Of a DNA stretch of 64,000 nt, positions 1-8,159 are shown one piece after another. The stretch covers positions 558,001 through 622,000 of the forward strand of contig NC_018010.1 of assembly GCF_000265405.1 (NCBI RefSeq). Reading direction: 5' to 3'. The DNA comes from Belliella baltica DSM 15883. GTDB lineage: Bacteria; Bacteroidota; Bacteroidia; Cytophagales; Cyclobacteriaceae. The position numbers and the translations under genes are program-made. The notes below the pieces were generated by a model. The model ran no database searches. It saw only the letters and a program-made list of their open reading frames with translations, and was not told the origin of the DNA. Positions within the stretch are counted from its first letter, which is position 1; every line of letters begins with the position of its first letter.

Positions 1-62
1 ATATCGTACTACTTGCTGAAAAAGTGATATCGTAATACTTACTGATAGATCAAAACTTTTGA

Positions 63-98
63 GAAAAAGCTCGATGTACATCGAGCTTTTTCTTTTTT
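63..98 (+). terminator. Rho-independent terminator of an upstream gene outside the window
   Basis: A perfect inverted repeat has arms 63-76 and 79-92 (GAAAAAGCTCGATG and its complement) and is followed by a run of T to 98. The A-tract on the other side means it could also work in reverse. It isolates rpsU from whatever lies before the window. Confidence 0.8.
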
Positions 99-152
99 GG
101 TAAAGAGTATAAACATTAATGAACAATTATTTTTTAACCAAATAATATTCCC

Positions 153-160
153 TACCTTTG
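153..160 (+). promoter_or_regulatory. rpsU promoter, Bacteroidota -7 box
   Basis: TACCTTTG matches the TAnnTTTG -7 consensus of the Bacteroidota housekeeping sigma factor and lies 26 bases before the rpsU start codon. I see no convincing -33 TTG box at the usual distance, only a T-rich stretch near 130. The implied leader is very short. Confidence 0.65.
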
Positions 161-167
161 CAACCCT

Positions 168-178
168 GAAAGGAGGTG
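168..178 (+). promoter_or_regulatory. Strong Shine-Dalgarno site of rpsU
   Basis: GAAAGGAGGTG, seven bases before the ATG, is an almost full complement of the 16S rRNA 3' end. Such sites are nearly absent in front of the other genes here, as is usual in Bacteroidota. Published work on Flavobacterium shows the anti-SD is masked by a pocket containing bS21, and that rpsU itself keeps a strong SD, fitting autogenous control. Confidence 0.8.
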
Positions 179-185
179 TAAACAT

Positions 186-380
186 ATGATCATAGTCAAC
201 GTAAAAGAAAACGAATCTATCGAGAAAGCGCTTAAGCGTTTTAAAAAGAAGTTCGATAAAACTGGTGCTGTAAGAGAACTTAGAGCAAGACAGCATTTTG
301 TAAAACCTTCTGTTAAAAACAGAGAGCAGAGAATTAAAGCTGCTTACAAACAAATGTTACAAACTGAAGAAGCAAAATAA
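186..380 (+). CDS. rpsU: 30S ribosomal protein bS21
   Basis: A 64-residue basic protein with the bS21 signature: short N-terminal strand (MIIVNVKENESIEKALKRFK) followed by two Arg/Lys-rich helices ending near VKNREQRIKAAYK. It binds the 30S platform next to the 3' end of 16S rRNA. Length is normal for the family. It has its own promoter and a strong hairpin terminator behind it, so it is probably monocistronic. The strong Shine-Dalgarno site fixes the start and suggests feedback control: ribosomes short of bS21 would have a free anti-SD and translate this mRNA better. That control is known in Flavobacterium and inferred here. Confidence 0.97.
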   Translation: MIIVNVKENESIEKALKRFKKKFDKTGAVRELRARQHFVKPSVKNREQRIKAAYKQMLQTEEAK

Positions 381-422
381 TATTATTTATTGTTTGCTAT
401 CTTTTTGAGATACACTCAATTG

Positions 423-454
423 GCGCATCTACCGAAAGTGGATGCGCTTTTTTT
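423..454 (+). terminator. rpsU terminator
   Basis: GCGCATC (423-429) pairs with GATGCGC (441-447) around an 11-base loop and is followed by seven T. It closes the rpsU transcript. Confidence 0.85.
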
Positions 455-638
455 GGCTTAATATTTTTTATTTGATCATTCCTCAACACAAGTGAGAAGA
501 AAAGAACATAGAAGAAGACCATGAGTTTCTTATATCTTGCTTCACTATTTAATTTTAAAATATTTCAATTCTATTTCTGCTACATCTTTACCATATTCCA
601 TTTAAAATAATTAAATTGATGTGCACGAAAGCCATTAC

Positions 639-1523
639 ATGATTGCATCTTTTATCAATTTCTTAACATATGAAAAGCGAGCAAGTCAACACACTGTGCT
701 TGCTTACCAAAAAGATTTAGAACAGTTTGAAGAGTTTTGTGCTCAATCATTTGATGCTAAAGATATCAGTTTTGTTGGGCATGCTGAATTGCGAGCTTGG
801 ATTGTTGATTTAGTGGAGCAAGAGTTAAGTCCCAGCACTGTCAATAGAAAAATAGCCACACTGAGGTCTTTTTATAAATTTTTATTGCGCTCAGGAGAGA
901 TTTCTAAAGATCCAACTTACAAGCTTCGAATACTCAAAACCCCTAAAAGGCTACCTGAATTCGTTCAAGAAGAATCCATTGAAAAAATCATGGATCAAGA
1001 TATTTATACACCAGATTTTGATGGTCAAAGAGATAGGATGGTCATGGAATTCTTATACCTGACGGGAGTTCGACTTTCAGAATTACTAAGCTTGAGATGG
1101 AGGGATATTAATCTAATTGAAGACCATGTGAAAGTACTTGGAAAAAGGAAAAAAGAAAGAATAATACCCATCACAAATGGGCTCAAAAAAAATTTAATTT
1201 CGTATAAAAAAATATTTGAAGAAACATTTCATTTTCTAGACGAGAGTGACTATTTTATCGTTACAAATACAAAAGAACCCGCCTATCCTATGAAGATATA
1301 CCGCATCGTAAGACACTATTTAGATCTTTTTGCGCAGACTTCTAAGCGGAGTCCTCATTTACTCAGACATACCTTTGCCACTCATTTGCTAAATAAAGGG
1401 GCAGACTTAAATGCAGTCAAAGACTTGCTTGGCCATGCTAATTTGGCAGCTACGCAAGTTTATACGCATAACTCAATGGAAAAACTTAAGGCTGTGTTTG
1501 ATCAAGCACATCCAAAAGCGTAA
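639..1523 (+). CDS. xerC: XerC/XerD-type tyrosine recombinase
   Basis: A core-genome site-specific recombinase of about 294 residues, expected to resolve chromosome dimers at dif. It has an N-terminal SAM-like core-binding domain (about residues 1-90) and a C-terminal catalytic domain. Numbered from an in-frame GTG at 621, the catalytic set is complete: Arg151 (TGVRLSELL), Lys176, His246 and Arg249 (HLLRH), His272 (LGHAN) and nucleophile Tyr281 (VYTH). I prefer the ATG at 639 because it gives the usual short N-terminus. It sits between rpsU and hpf, a position I recall as common in Bacteroidota, which argues for a housekeeping Xer protein and not a mobile integrase. XerC versus XerD cannot be decided from one copy. 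Confidence 0.9.
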   Translation: MIASFINFLTYEKRASQHTVLAYQKDLEQFEEFCAQSFDAKDISFVGHAELRAWIVDLVEQELSPSTVNRKIATLRSFYKFLLRSGEISKDPTYKLRILKTPKRLPEFVQEESIEKIMDQDIYTPDFDGQRDRMVMEFLYLTGVRLSELLSLRWRDINLIEDHVKVLGKRKKERIIPITNGLKKNLISYKKIFEETFHFLDESDYFIVTNTKEPAYPMKIYRIVRHYLDLFAQTSKRSPHLLRHTFATHLLNKGADLNAVKDLLGHANLAATQVYTHNSMEKLKAVFDQAHPKA

Positions 1524-1552
1524 TATAAGTTTAACTTTAAACAAATACCGTT

Positions 1553-1858
1553 ATGAAACTTCAAATGCATTCTATTCACTTCGATGCCGATCGCAAGCTG
1601 ACAGACTTTATTCAAAGAAAAGCAGACAAGCTTGATACCTTCTACGATCGCATTATTGACGGAGAAGTTTTTATGAGACTCGACAAAAACGAAAAAAACG
1701 CAAATAAAATAGTGGAAATCAAACTGAATGTGCCAGGAAAACAACTCTTTGCCAAAAATCAAAGTGACTCATTCGAAGGCGCAGCAGATGAAGCCATAGA
1801 AGGACTAAGAAGACAAATCAAAAAATTCAAAGAAAAAGTGGTCTTAGCAAATCAATAA
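1553..1858 (+). CDS. hpf: Ribosome hibernation-promoting factor, short HPF/RaiA family
   Basis: 101 residues with the single S30AE/HPF domain and no C-terminal dimerisation extension, so it is the short form. Such proteins bind in the decoding channel of the 30S subunit and silence ribosomes in stationary phase. The start (MKLQMHSIHFDADRKLTDFI) and basic C-terminal helix (RRQIKKFKEKV) are typical. It starts 29 bases after xerC and is probably cotranscribed with it. In related genomes I recall tRNA genes and tuf coming next. Here an IS1182 element begins 21 bases after the stop codon, and it is probably this IS's internal terminator that ends the transcript. Confidence 0.93.
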   Translation: MKLQMHSIHFDADRKLTDFIQRKADKLDTFYDRIIDGEVFMRLDKNEKNANKIVEIKLNVPGKQLFAKNQSDSFEGAADEAIEGLRRQIKKFKEKVVLANQ

Positions 1859-1945
1859 AACCCATAAAATTCTGACAAAGAGGCTGTCTCAAAAGTAAAT
1901 TTGAATAAATTTAAATTTTAAAAACAGCCTAATTTAGCAATAGAG

Positions 1946-1978
1946 GCCGATTTTCAACAAATCGGCTTCTTATTTTTT
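1946..1978 (+). terminator. Terminator inside the left end of IS1182, facing the element
   Basis: GCCGATTT (1946-1953) pairs with AAATCGGC (1959-1966), followed by a T-rich tail. It lies inside the IS between the left inverted repeat and the end of the transposase gene, and would stop transcripts entering from hpf before they run antisense to the transposase. Confidence 0.75.
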
Positions 1979-2069
1979 GAACTCTGGTCAAAAAGCATGG
2001 TTTATTACTCTATCTGATTTGGTGATGTTTCTCTTATATTTTTGATTTAAATCTTCCCGAAAATGATAA

Positions 2070-3617
2070 TTATGCTGCTTTTGCTGCCTTTCTGGAAAGG
2101 TTGTGGGCGATTGCATGAAGACCTGTTTCAATTTCCACCTTTTCCAGTCCCCTGAGCACATACCTCTTCATCCCCTTGTTTTGCTTAAGGTGTCCGAATA
2201 CAGGTTCGACGTCTGTGGCCCGCTGCTTTCTTTTTTGGATTCCCTCGGGAGAGGTCAGCTTTTGTTTTGCTTCTGATTTATACCGTTCCAATGCCCTGTT
2301 GACTTCAATGGTTTTGTTTCCCTTTCCCGGCCTGCAGGAAGCAGCCAAAGGACATCCCACACATTTTGATGCCGTATATCTTGCGTATTCTTGTTTGTAT
2401 CCTGTCGCTGTTGTCCTGGTTCTGGTACCGTTCCTTTCCATTGGCTGTCCCATCGGGCAGATATACCTGTCCTTTTGGCTGTCGTAATACAGGTTTTCAA
2501 GTAGTCTGTATTCCCTGTTTTTCCTGTTTTCTTCTCTGAGTTCTTTATGGAAGTAATTATACTTTACATAAGCTGATGTACCGTTCTGCTCGAGGGCGGC
2601 ATAATTTTCCTCGCTTCCGTACCCCGCATCGGCAGTCAGTGTTTCGGGGTAAGCTCCGTACATCTGCCGATAGGCATTCATATGTGGGATAAGTGTGGTG
2701 GTATCGTTGGGTTTTTGGTGCAGGGTATAGTTGACCACAAAGTGTCCGTGGGTACTGAGCTGAAGGTTATAGCCGGGTTTAAGCTGCCCGTTTTTCATGT
2801 GATCTTCCTTCATCCGCATAAAAGTGGCATCTTCATCAGTTTTTGAATAGCTGTTGCGTTCCTGTAAGGTCTCCTCCTTCTGTTCATATTCGGCAAGCTT
2901 TCCTGGCCAGTTTTTCTCTGCATACCTGAGCTTCTGTCTCACTTTGGGATCAACTTCTTTGCCCTGTAGTGCCGTGTTGATCTTCTCAACGGTTTCAAGT
3001 ACTTTTTGGGGACTGGGATTCTCAAACTTCTCTTCGGGCTGTCCGAGTTCTTCCTTTGCCGTTTCGGCAGCGTAATCCCAGAGCTCCTGAAGCTGCTTTG
3101 CAATCCTCTCCCTGCTCTTCTTGACAGCCTTTCCCCAGACAAAGGTGTACCTGTTGGCGTTGGCCTCTATTTTAGTCCCGTCTGTATAAACGTCTTTTAT
3201 GTCCAGAAGCCCTTCGTCGTAAAGCATGAGCACTACCTGTGAAAAAATCTCCCGGATCACTTCACGGAGCTTTTCCCCCCGGAAACGGTTGATGGTATTA
3301 TGGTCGGGTCGCTGCATGCCCGAGAGCCACATGAAACCGATATTTTCACGGACAGCTTTCTCAAGCTTACGGGAGGAATAGCAGTTTTCCAGATAACCGT
3401 ATATTAGTACCTTCAACAGCATACGGGGATGGTAACTGCTCGCTCCCATATTGCTGTACTGCGAAAAGATCGGCTGGATGTTTATCTTGTCTACGACCGT
3501 GCTGACTACACGGACGGGATGCTCTGATGGAAGAAGGTCACCCAAATTGTGGGGAAGGAGCATCAACTGGTTGTGATCATAGTCTTTAAAGACTATATTT
3601 GAGTCTTGTTTTTGCAC
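2070..3617 (-). CDS. IS1182-family transposase
   Basis: 515 residues, full length for the family. The N-terminal domain (about 1-125) carries the conserved HPVRVV, RMLLKVLIYGYLENCYSSRKLE and RPDHNTINRFR stretches. It is followed by the DDE catalytic core beginning at DVYTDGTKIEANANRYTFVW (first Asp), with the second Asp in LTADAGYGSEENY and a Glu near the C-terminal VEPVFGHLKQNKGMKR. A Cys cluster (CPMG, CVGCPLAASC) lies in the last third. No stop codons or frameshifts, so it may be active. Base composition is clearly GC-richer than the neighbouring chromosomal genes, consistent with recent arrival. Confidence 0.95.
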   Translation of the reverse strand: MQKQDSNIVFKDYDHNQLMLLPHNLGDLLPSEHPVRVVSTVVDKINIQPIFSQYSNMGASSYHPRMLLKVLIYGYLENCYSSRKLEKAVRENIGFMWLSGMQRPDHNTINRFRGEKLREVIREIFSQVVLMLYDEGLLDIKDVYTDGTKIEANANRYTFVWGKAVKKSRERIAKQLQELWDYAAETAKEELGQPEEKFENPSPQKVLETVEKINTALQGKEVDPKVRQKLRYAEKNWPGKLAEYEQKEETLQERNSYSKTDEDATFMRMKEDHMKNGQLKPGYNLQLSTHGHFVVNYTLHQKPNDTTTLIPHMNAYRQMYGAYPETLTADAGYGSEENYAALEQNGTSAYVKYNYFHKELREENRKNREYRLLENLYYDSQKDRYICPMGQPMERNGTRTRTTATGYKQEYARYTASKCVGCPLAASCRPGKGNKTIEVNRALERYKSEAKQKLTSPEGIQKRKQRATDVEPVFGHLKQNKGMKRYVLRGLEKVEIETGLHAIAHNLSRKAAKAA

Positions 3618-3619
3618 AC

Positions 3620-3690
3620 CTCAAAATAACAATTTTGAGTTAAACAAGAAAAAGGCTACCCGAGAAATTTGGTAGCCTTTCATTTTTTTT
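3620..3690. promoter_or_regulatory. Two hairpins in the transposase leader of IS1182
   Basis: CTCAAAAT/ATTTTGAG (3620-3627 and 3632-3639, 4-base loop) lies directly before the transposase start. AAAGGCTACC/GGTAGCCTTT (3651-3660 and 3671-3680) behind it is flanked by T-runs on both strands and looks like a bidirectional terminator. Together they would shield the transposase from outside transcription. The role is inferred from position. Confidence 0.6.
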
Positions 3691-3753
3691 AAAAAGAGAC
3701 TTATGAGACAGCCTCTTCTTTTTTTAGCATATTTGCAATGTAAATATGCCCAG

Positions 3754-5189
3754 ATGAAGAACTTTACTTTTGATAGAAACCTTACACTCATAATCCTTTC
3801 CCTGATAGCTGTTTTAAAACTGGTTTACTTTAGCTTTTCTAACCACAGTATTTTCACAGAAGAGGCTCAATATTGGCTCTGGTCTAAGCATTTAGATTGG
3901 AATTATTATTCCAAACCCCTAATGATTGCTGTGTATAACTTTATCAGCACAACCATCTTTGGGGACACGGATTTCGCCATCAAATTCAATGCTGTGCTGT
4001 TCAGCTTTTTGACAGCTTGGGTGGTATTTGAACTTACTCTTACGATCTACAAAAAAACAAATATTGCTTTTTGGTCAGCCATGATGCTTACTGTCATGCC
4101 CTTTTTTCATCTTGGATCGATATTTCACACTACAGACTCTTCACTCTATTTTTTCTGGATATTGAGTTTGTATTTGATCTGGAAAGCTTTAGAATCAGAT
4201 CGATTGAAGTGGTGGATTCTTGCAGGGATTGCGACAGTTTTTGGAATTCTTTCTAAAAATATCATGGTCTTGACATTGCCGATTTTAGGACTTTACCTTC
4301 TTTTAACTGACAAAAAAAGATTCTTCACCAAAGGTCCTTGGCTTTATGTCTTAGTCTCTTGCCTTTCTCTCCTTCCAATTCTTATCTGGAACTTTCAAAA
4401 TGATTTTGTCACATTCAAACACGTAGGCACTTTAGGCGGTGTAGAAGGGGAAAAGAAAAGTCTCACTTTAATTCAATCACTAAAATATATAGGTGAGTAC
4501 CTTGGTGGTCAACTTGGTTTTCTCTCTCCATTTTTTATTCCTATCCTGTGGATGAGTTTCAAAAAAGCCAAACTCAGAACAGATTCAAGAACACTTTTCC
4601 TAATTCTTCCACCCTTAGTTGTATGGACGCTCTTTTTTCTAATGGCTATATTCAAAAATGTATATGTCAATTGGCCGGCATTTGGGATGCTTACCTTGCC
4701 TATTGTTCTAGCTCAATTTTTAGATGACGCCTCTATAAAATGGAGAAAATACACATTGATTGCCGGGATATTGACAGGTTCACTTTTATTAATACTCTTC
4801 TTCCCGGCTCCTTTTGATGCTATCGGGTTCAAAAATGTCCTCAAACCATCGAAAGATCCAATGAATCGGTTAGCTGGATATAGAGAAATGGGAGAGCGGA
4901 TTGACTTTCTAAAAGACAGCTTGCTGCTTCAAGACTCTTTTATCTTCAGCGACAGCTATCATCTTTCTTCTGAGATGGCATTCTATGTTCAAGACAATCC
5001 ACAAACATTCAATATCAATCTAGGTAGAAGAAAAAAGAAATTCAAAATGCTGTAGAAATGGGTTTTGATCGGAAAATGCTCGAAGAAAAGTTCTACACCA
5101 TATACCGAGGAGATACAGTAAAAACTTACATCATCGCCGTATTTGAGAATCTAAATCATATTGAAGAGGTAGAAACCAACAGCTATTGA
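3754..5189 (+). pseudogene. Glycosyltransferase family 39 (ArnT/PMT-like), 3' end frameshifted
   Basis: A polytopic membrane protein of the GT39/PMT_2 group, which moves sugars from polyprenyl-phosphate carriers to lipid or protein acceptors. The family pattern is clear: acidic first loop (EEAQYWLWSKHLDWNYYSKP), many hydrophobic segments, and a C-terminal NLGRR motif. The frame ends at 5055 just after NLGRR, yet the next frame continues sensibly to 5187 (EIQNAVEMGFDRK...GDTVKTYIIAVFENL). One extra A in the A-run near 5033-5038 would rejoin the frames. The segment normally lying between these motifs also seems short, so there may be an internal deletion. The start is taken at the ATG of 3754, since codons before it lie in the IS1182 end. 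Either a pseudogene or a sequencing slip. Confidence 0.6.
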
Positions 5190-5214
5190 TTTGATTTATT
5201 AAAAATGAAATTTT

Positions 5215-5374
5215 CTAGATTGGCTTTGCCCAATAGAATTTCTTGCCAGTTTTCAATTTTACTTCCTCAGCATTTCCATCCCAGATTCCTTTGAACATCT
5301 GAGTGAAGAATTTCGGATCCCAGTTAAGAGATGCCAATTCCACACTATATTTGTCTGTGGGTAACTTGGAGAGA
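5215..5374 (-). pseudogene. 3' fragment of an unidentified gene cut by IS21
   Basis: The minus strand is open from the IS21 end (5375) to a TAG at 5215-5217, giving about 53 residues including LNWDPKFFTQMFKGIWDG and ending GKKFYWAKPI. Composition and codon use look like chromosomal coding sequence. I do not recognise the family. Its 5' part is missing, and the sequence at the other end of IS21 belongs to a different gene, so this is a remnant. Confidence 0.5.
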
Positions 5375-5477
5375 TGCATATAGCGGTCAAAGTGACCCCC
5401 TATCAGCGCTGCAAAGTGACCCCCCGGAGTTAAGTAGTTTTTTTGGTCAGGAATAGTGGACTTACATCGCGTTAAAG

Positions 5478-6188
5478 TTATTGTTTTTCGGGATTAATAT
5501 TACGTTTTCTTCTCAGGGATTCTCCCTTTAGTTCTATCCGGTGAGCATCGTGCACAATTCTGTCCAAAATAGCATCTGCAAGAGTTTGATCTCCGATTAT
5601 TTCATACCATGCACTGACCGGTAACTGCGAAGTGATGATGGTGGACTTTTTACCATGTCGGTCCTCTATAATCTCCATCAGCAACATTCTGCTCTGAACA
5701 TCCAGGGGTTGTATCCCAAAGTCATCGAGTATCAACACATCAAGTTTTTCGAGTTTGAGCATCTCTTTGATAGAAGATCCATCAGCCTTAGCCATTTTCA
5801 GTTGGGTAAGCAACTTAGTCGTATTCGCATAAAGGACTTTGTGTCCCTTGCTACAAGCCTGATTGCCCAAGGCACAGGCAAGATAACTCTTACCTGTGCC
5901 TGTACTTCCTGTCATCAGAATGTTTTCTCCTTTGTGGATGTATGCTCCGTCTGCGAGTCTCAATAGTTGATTTTTGTCCAGTTCACGCCCGGGACGAAAA
6001 TCCAGTTCCTCGACAGTGGCTTTGTATCGGAAACGTGCACCACGAAGGCTTCGATCCATCCTGCGGTTTTGACGGTCATCCCATTCGTTTTCCACGAGCA
6101 GACTAATCAGTTCATCCGGTGTAAGGGATGACAGAGAGCCGGATTCTGTGGCATGACTGAAGCTTCGTGACATGCCGTAAAGCTTCAT
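5478..6188 (-). CDS. istB: IS21 helper ATPase IstB
   Basis: 236 residues of the DnaC/IstB AAA+ family that activates the IstA transposase at target DNA. Walker A GSTGTGKS lies near residues 92-99 and Walker B DVLILDDFG near 150-158. The N-terminal helical region (LTPDELISLLVENEWDDRQN) and the C-terminal RIVHDAHRIELKGESLR block are typical. It follows istA on the same strand after about 136 bases, a longer gap than in many IS21 elements. Intact. Confidence 0.95.
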   Translation of the reverse strand: MKLYGMSRSFSHATESGSLSSLTPDELISLLVENEWDDRQNRRMDRSLRGARFRYKATVEELDFRPGRELDKNQLLRLADGAYIHKGENILMTGSTGTGKSYLACALGNQACSKGHKVLYANTTKLLTQLKMAKADGSSIKEMLKLEKLDVLILDDFGIQPLDVQSRMLLMEIIEDRHGKKSTIITSQLPVSAWYEIIGDQTLADAILDRIVHDAHRIELKGESLRRKRNINPEKQ

Positions 6189-6324
6189 TTTCTCATTTTT
6201 TCAATTGTTTCTTGTATCATTGGAATTGGTGTTTGTTAACTGAAGTATCTGTTGCCACGGATGTTGTGGTGTTTGGGCATCTGGGAAGACTCATCCAGCT
6301 GTTCATCGGAAAAACTGATTGCGT

Positions 6325-7791
6325 CTAAATTTTGGAAAGGATCTGTTCAATCATAGGATAGGTGTAAACACCATACTCTGACGCTCTTTTGCAGGCTCCA
6401 GTGATCCGCTGTGAACCCACTTTACGGGCAAGATGAAGGATTCCGGAGCAGGATCTATAACCTTGCTCCGGATGGGGAATAGATTCCATCAGGCTGGATA
6501 GGAATTTCCCTACCTCCTTGCTGATCTTATTGCCTTCACTTACAAAGAATTCATAACTCCAATCGGATACATACTTCTGGTTTCCGGCCAGATGATCCCT
6601 TAGTGTCGTGTACTTATGCTTCCTTTTATCGCGTTTGTGTTTGGCTATAGGATGATACTTGTAAAAGATCTCTACCTGGTCATCATTGAAAAGGACTTTG
6701 ACTTTCTTTCCCATATACTGATGGGGAACACTGTAGTAGTGTTTATCCTCCCCAAGACATATGTGGGTGTTTTTCATTACAGTGCACACTTTGACACTCA
6801 TCAGCTGATAAGGAAGTTCGGGAAGTGCCAGCAGACTGTTCCGCTCAAGTGTCTCAAACTGTTCCCTGCGACTTTCCTCACCTCTGAGTGCATAGTCATT
6901 GTAGTTGGATACCAAAGGAACAAGTGCTTCATTAAGGCTTTCTAAGGATAAAAAAACTTTGCCTTGCAGTTCTACATAAATCCGCTGATATACCAGTCTT
7001 ACAGCACCTTCGACCAGAGACTTTTCTCTTGGCTGACGCGGTCTTGCCGGAATGATAGTGGTGTTGTAATGCTCAGCAAAGGTTTCAAAGGTCTCGTTCA
7101 GGACTGGAGAGTATTTGCTGCCTTTGGTAACTGCAGACCGGAGGTTGTCAGGCACGATTACCCTTGGAACCCCGCCGAAGAACTCCAGCATCCTTGTGCA
7201 GCTTCCGATGAAGTCGGGTTTCTTCTGGGTGTAAGTGGCTTCCACATAAGTGTATTGAGTACAGCCCAGCGTAGCCACAAATACCTCTACAGGAAAATGC
7301 TCCCCTGTATCGGGATCAGTGACATAGAGCTTTTTACCCGCATAGTCGATGAATACTTTATCTCCGGCTAGGTGCTCAAAATGCATCGTTAGCCCCTGCT
7401 TACCCACGTATTGCCGAATATGTTTGCGGAACTGGCTGGCCTGAAAACCGTCAGGATGCTTCTGTCGGTATTCTTCCCAGAGACGCTGACGTGTCATGCC
7501 TTTTATTCGCAACTTCTTAACGATCCCAGGCAATAAAGGAAGTAATACTTCCAGCCTGTCACTTTGCTGCACAGGGGCTGGTGGACCTAATATTAATTCA
7601 GCTAAACCTTCATCGGAAAGCTGATTAACCTCTTCAAAGGAAAGGCCTGTTTGCTGAAATCTTTTAAGATAGGACTTGACAGTATTGCGGGAGACTCCCG
7701 TCAATTTGCTGAGCTGCTTGGAGCCATGGCCTTCAAAATGGCCTCGTAAAATTTGTTTGATCTTGTTCATGGTAAGAGTGCGATTGGCCAT
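6325..7791 (-). CDS. istA: IS21 transposase IstA
   Basis: 488 residues. An N-terminal helix-turn-helix (HGSKQLSKLTGVSRNTVKSY) is followed by an RNase H-fold DDE integrase core: first Asp in DKVFIDYAGKKLYV, second in PRVIVPDNLRSAV, and Glu in PREKSLVEGAVRLV. A C-terminal beta domain with KVLFNDDQVEIFYK follows. Length and order match functional IstA proteins and no interruption is seen. The gene begins about 175 bases inside the right end, after the repeated terminal motifs that IstA is expected to bind. Confidence 0.95.
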   Translation of the reverse strand: MANRTLTMNKIKQILRGHFEGHGSKQLSKLTGVSRNTVKSYLKRFQQTGLSFEEVNQLSDEGLAELILGPPAPVQQSDRLEVLLPLLPGIVKKLRIKGMTRQRLWEEYRQKHPDGFQASQFRKHIRQYVGKQGLTMHFEHLAGDKVFIDYAGKKLYVTDPDTGEHFPVEVFVATLGCTQYTYVEATYTQKKPDFIGSCTRMLEFFGGVPRVIVPDNLRSAVTKGSKYSPVLNETFETFAEHYNTTIIPARPRQPREKSLVEGAVRLVYQRIYVELQGKVFLSLESLNEALVPLVSNYNDYALRGEESRREQFETLERNSLLALPELPYQLMSVKVCTVMKNTHICLGEDKHYYSVPHQYMGKKVKVLFNDDQVEIFYKYHPIAKHKRDKRKHKYTTLRDHLAGNQKYVSDWSYEFFVSEGNKISKEVGKFLSSLMESIPHPEQGYRSCSGILHLARKVGSQRITGACKRASEYGVYTYPMIEQILSKI

Positions 7792-8159
7792 GGGAATGCT
7801 TAATTGTTTGCACTCCTAACAGGACTTAAAAGCCTCTTATTCCATTCCAGAAAAATAACTTTTGACGGGGGTCAATTTACATCACCAGCCGGGGGTCAAT
7901 TTGAATCACCAGATGGGGGGGCAATTTAAATCGTCAGAAGGGGGTCAACTTCATCATTTTTTGCACAAGCATTTCAAAACGCCAGTCAAACAGCTTGTTC
8001 AGGCCTCTCTTTTAGATAGATTAGGAGGATTGGTCGCGATAATTTTCATTTTACTTGGCCTTTTACTCATTGTAGAAATAAACATCAATTTGATTCCAGC
8101 AATACCAATTTCGACTATTTCCATTATTCTACTTCTAATTACCTATCCAATCTTTTTTT

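Larger units (their letters stand above)
1880..3715 (-). mobile_element. IS1182-family insertion sequence
   Basis: The ends are imperfect inverted repeats: GAGGCTGTCTCAAAAGT at 1880-1896 and the complement of GAGGCTGTCTCATAAGT at 3699-3715. Two further matching bases outside (AA) may belong to the repeat. Inside is one intact 515-codon transposase on the minus strand. The flanks (TCTGACAAA and TTCTTTTTT) show no target duplication, so the element may have taken part in a rearrangement after insertion, or the exact ends differ by a few bases. It separates hpf from a glycosyltransferase gene. Confidence 0.9.
5375..7965 (-). mobile_element. IS21-family insertion sequence (istA-istB)
   Basis: Both ends start TGCA and carry an AAnTnGACCCCC-type block 26 bases in. 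Each end also has repeated internal copies of the motif: (T)GGGGGTCA-type units occur at 7867-7874, 7891-7898, 7915-7921 and 7940-7946 on the right, and complementary units near 5390-5425 on the left. Multiple terminal repeats and a TG...CA boundary are typical of IS21. The flanking bases (GAGA left, CAAG right) do not match, and the two flanks come from different broken genes, so this copy sits at a rearrangement or deletion joint. Confidence 0.9.

Noticed and set aside
2255..2500. 81-codon minus-strand frame inside the IS1182 transposase
   Set aside because: Shadow of the transposase in another frame with no family features.
1859..3760. tRNA genes expected after hpf by synteny
   Set aside because: Only IS1182 sequence is present; no tRNA-like sequence found.
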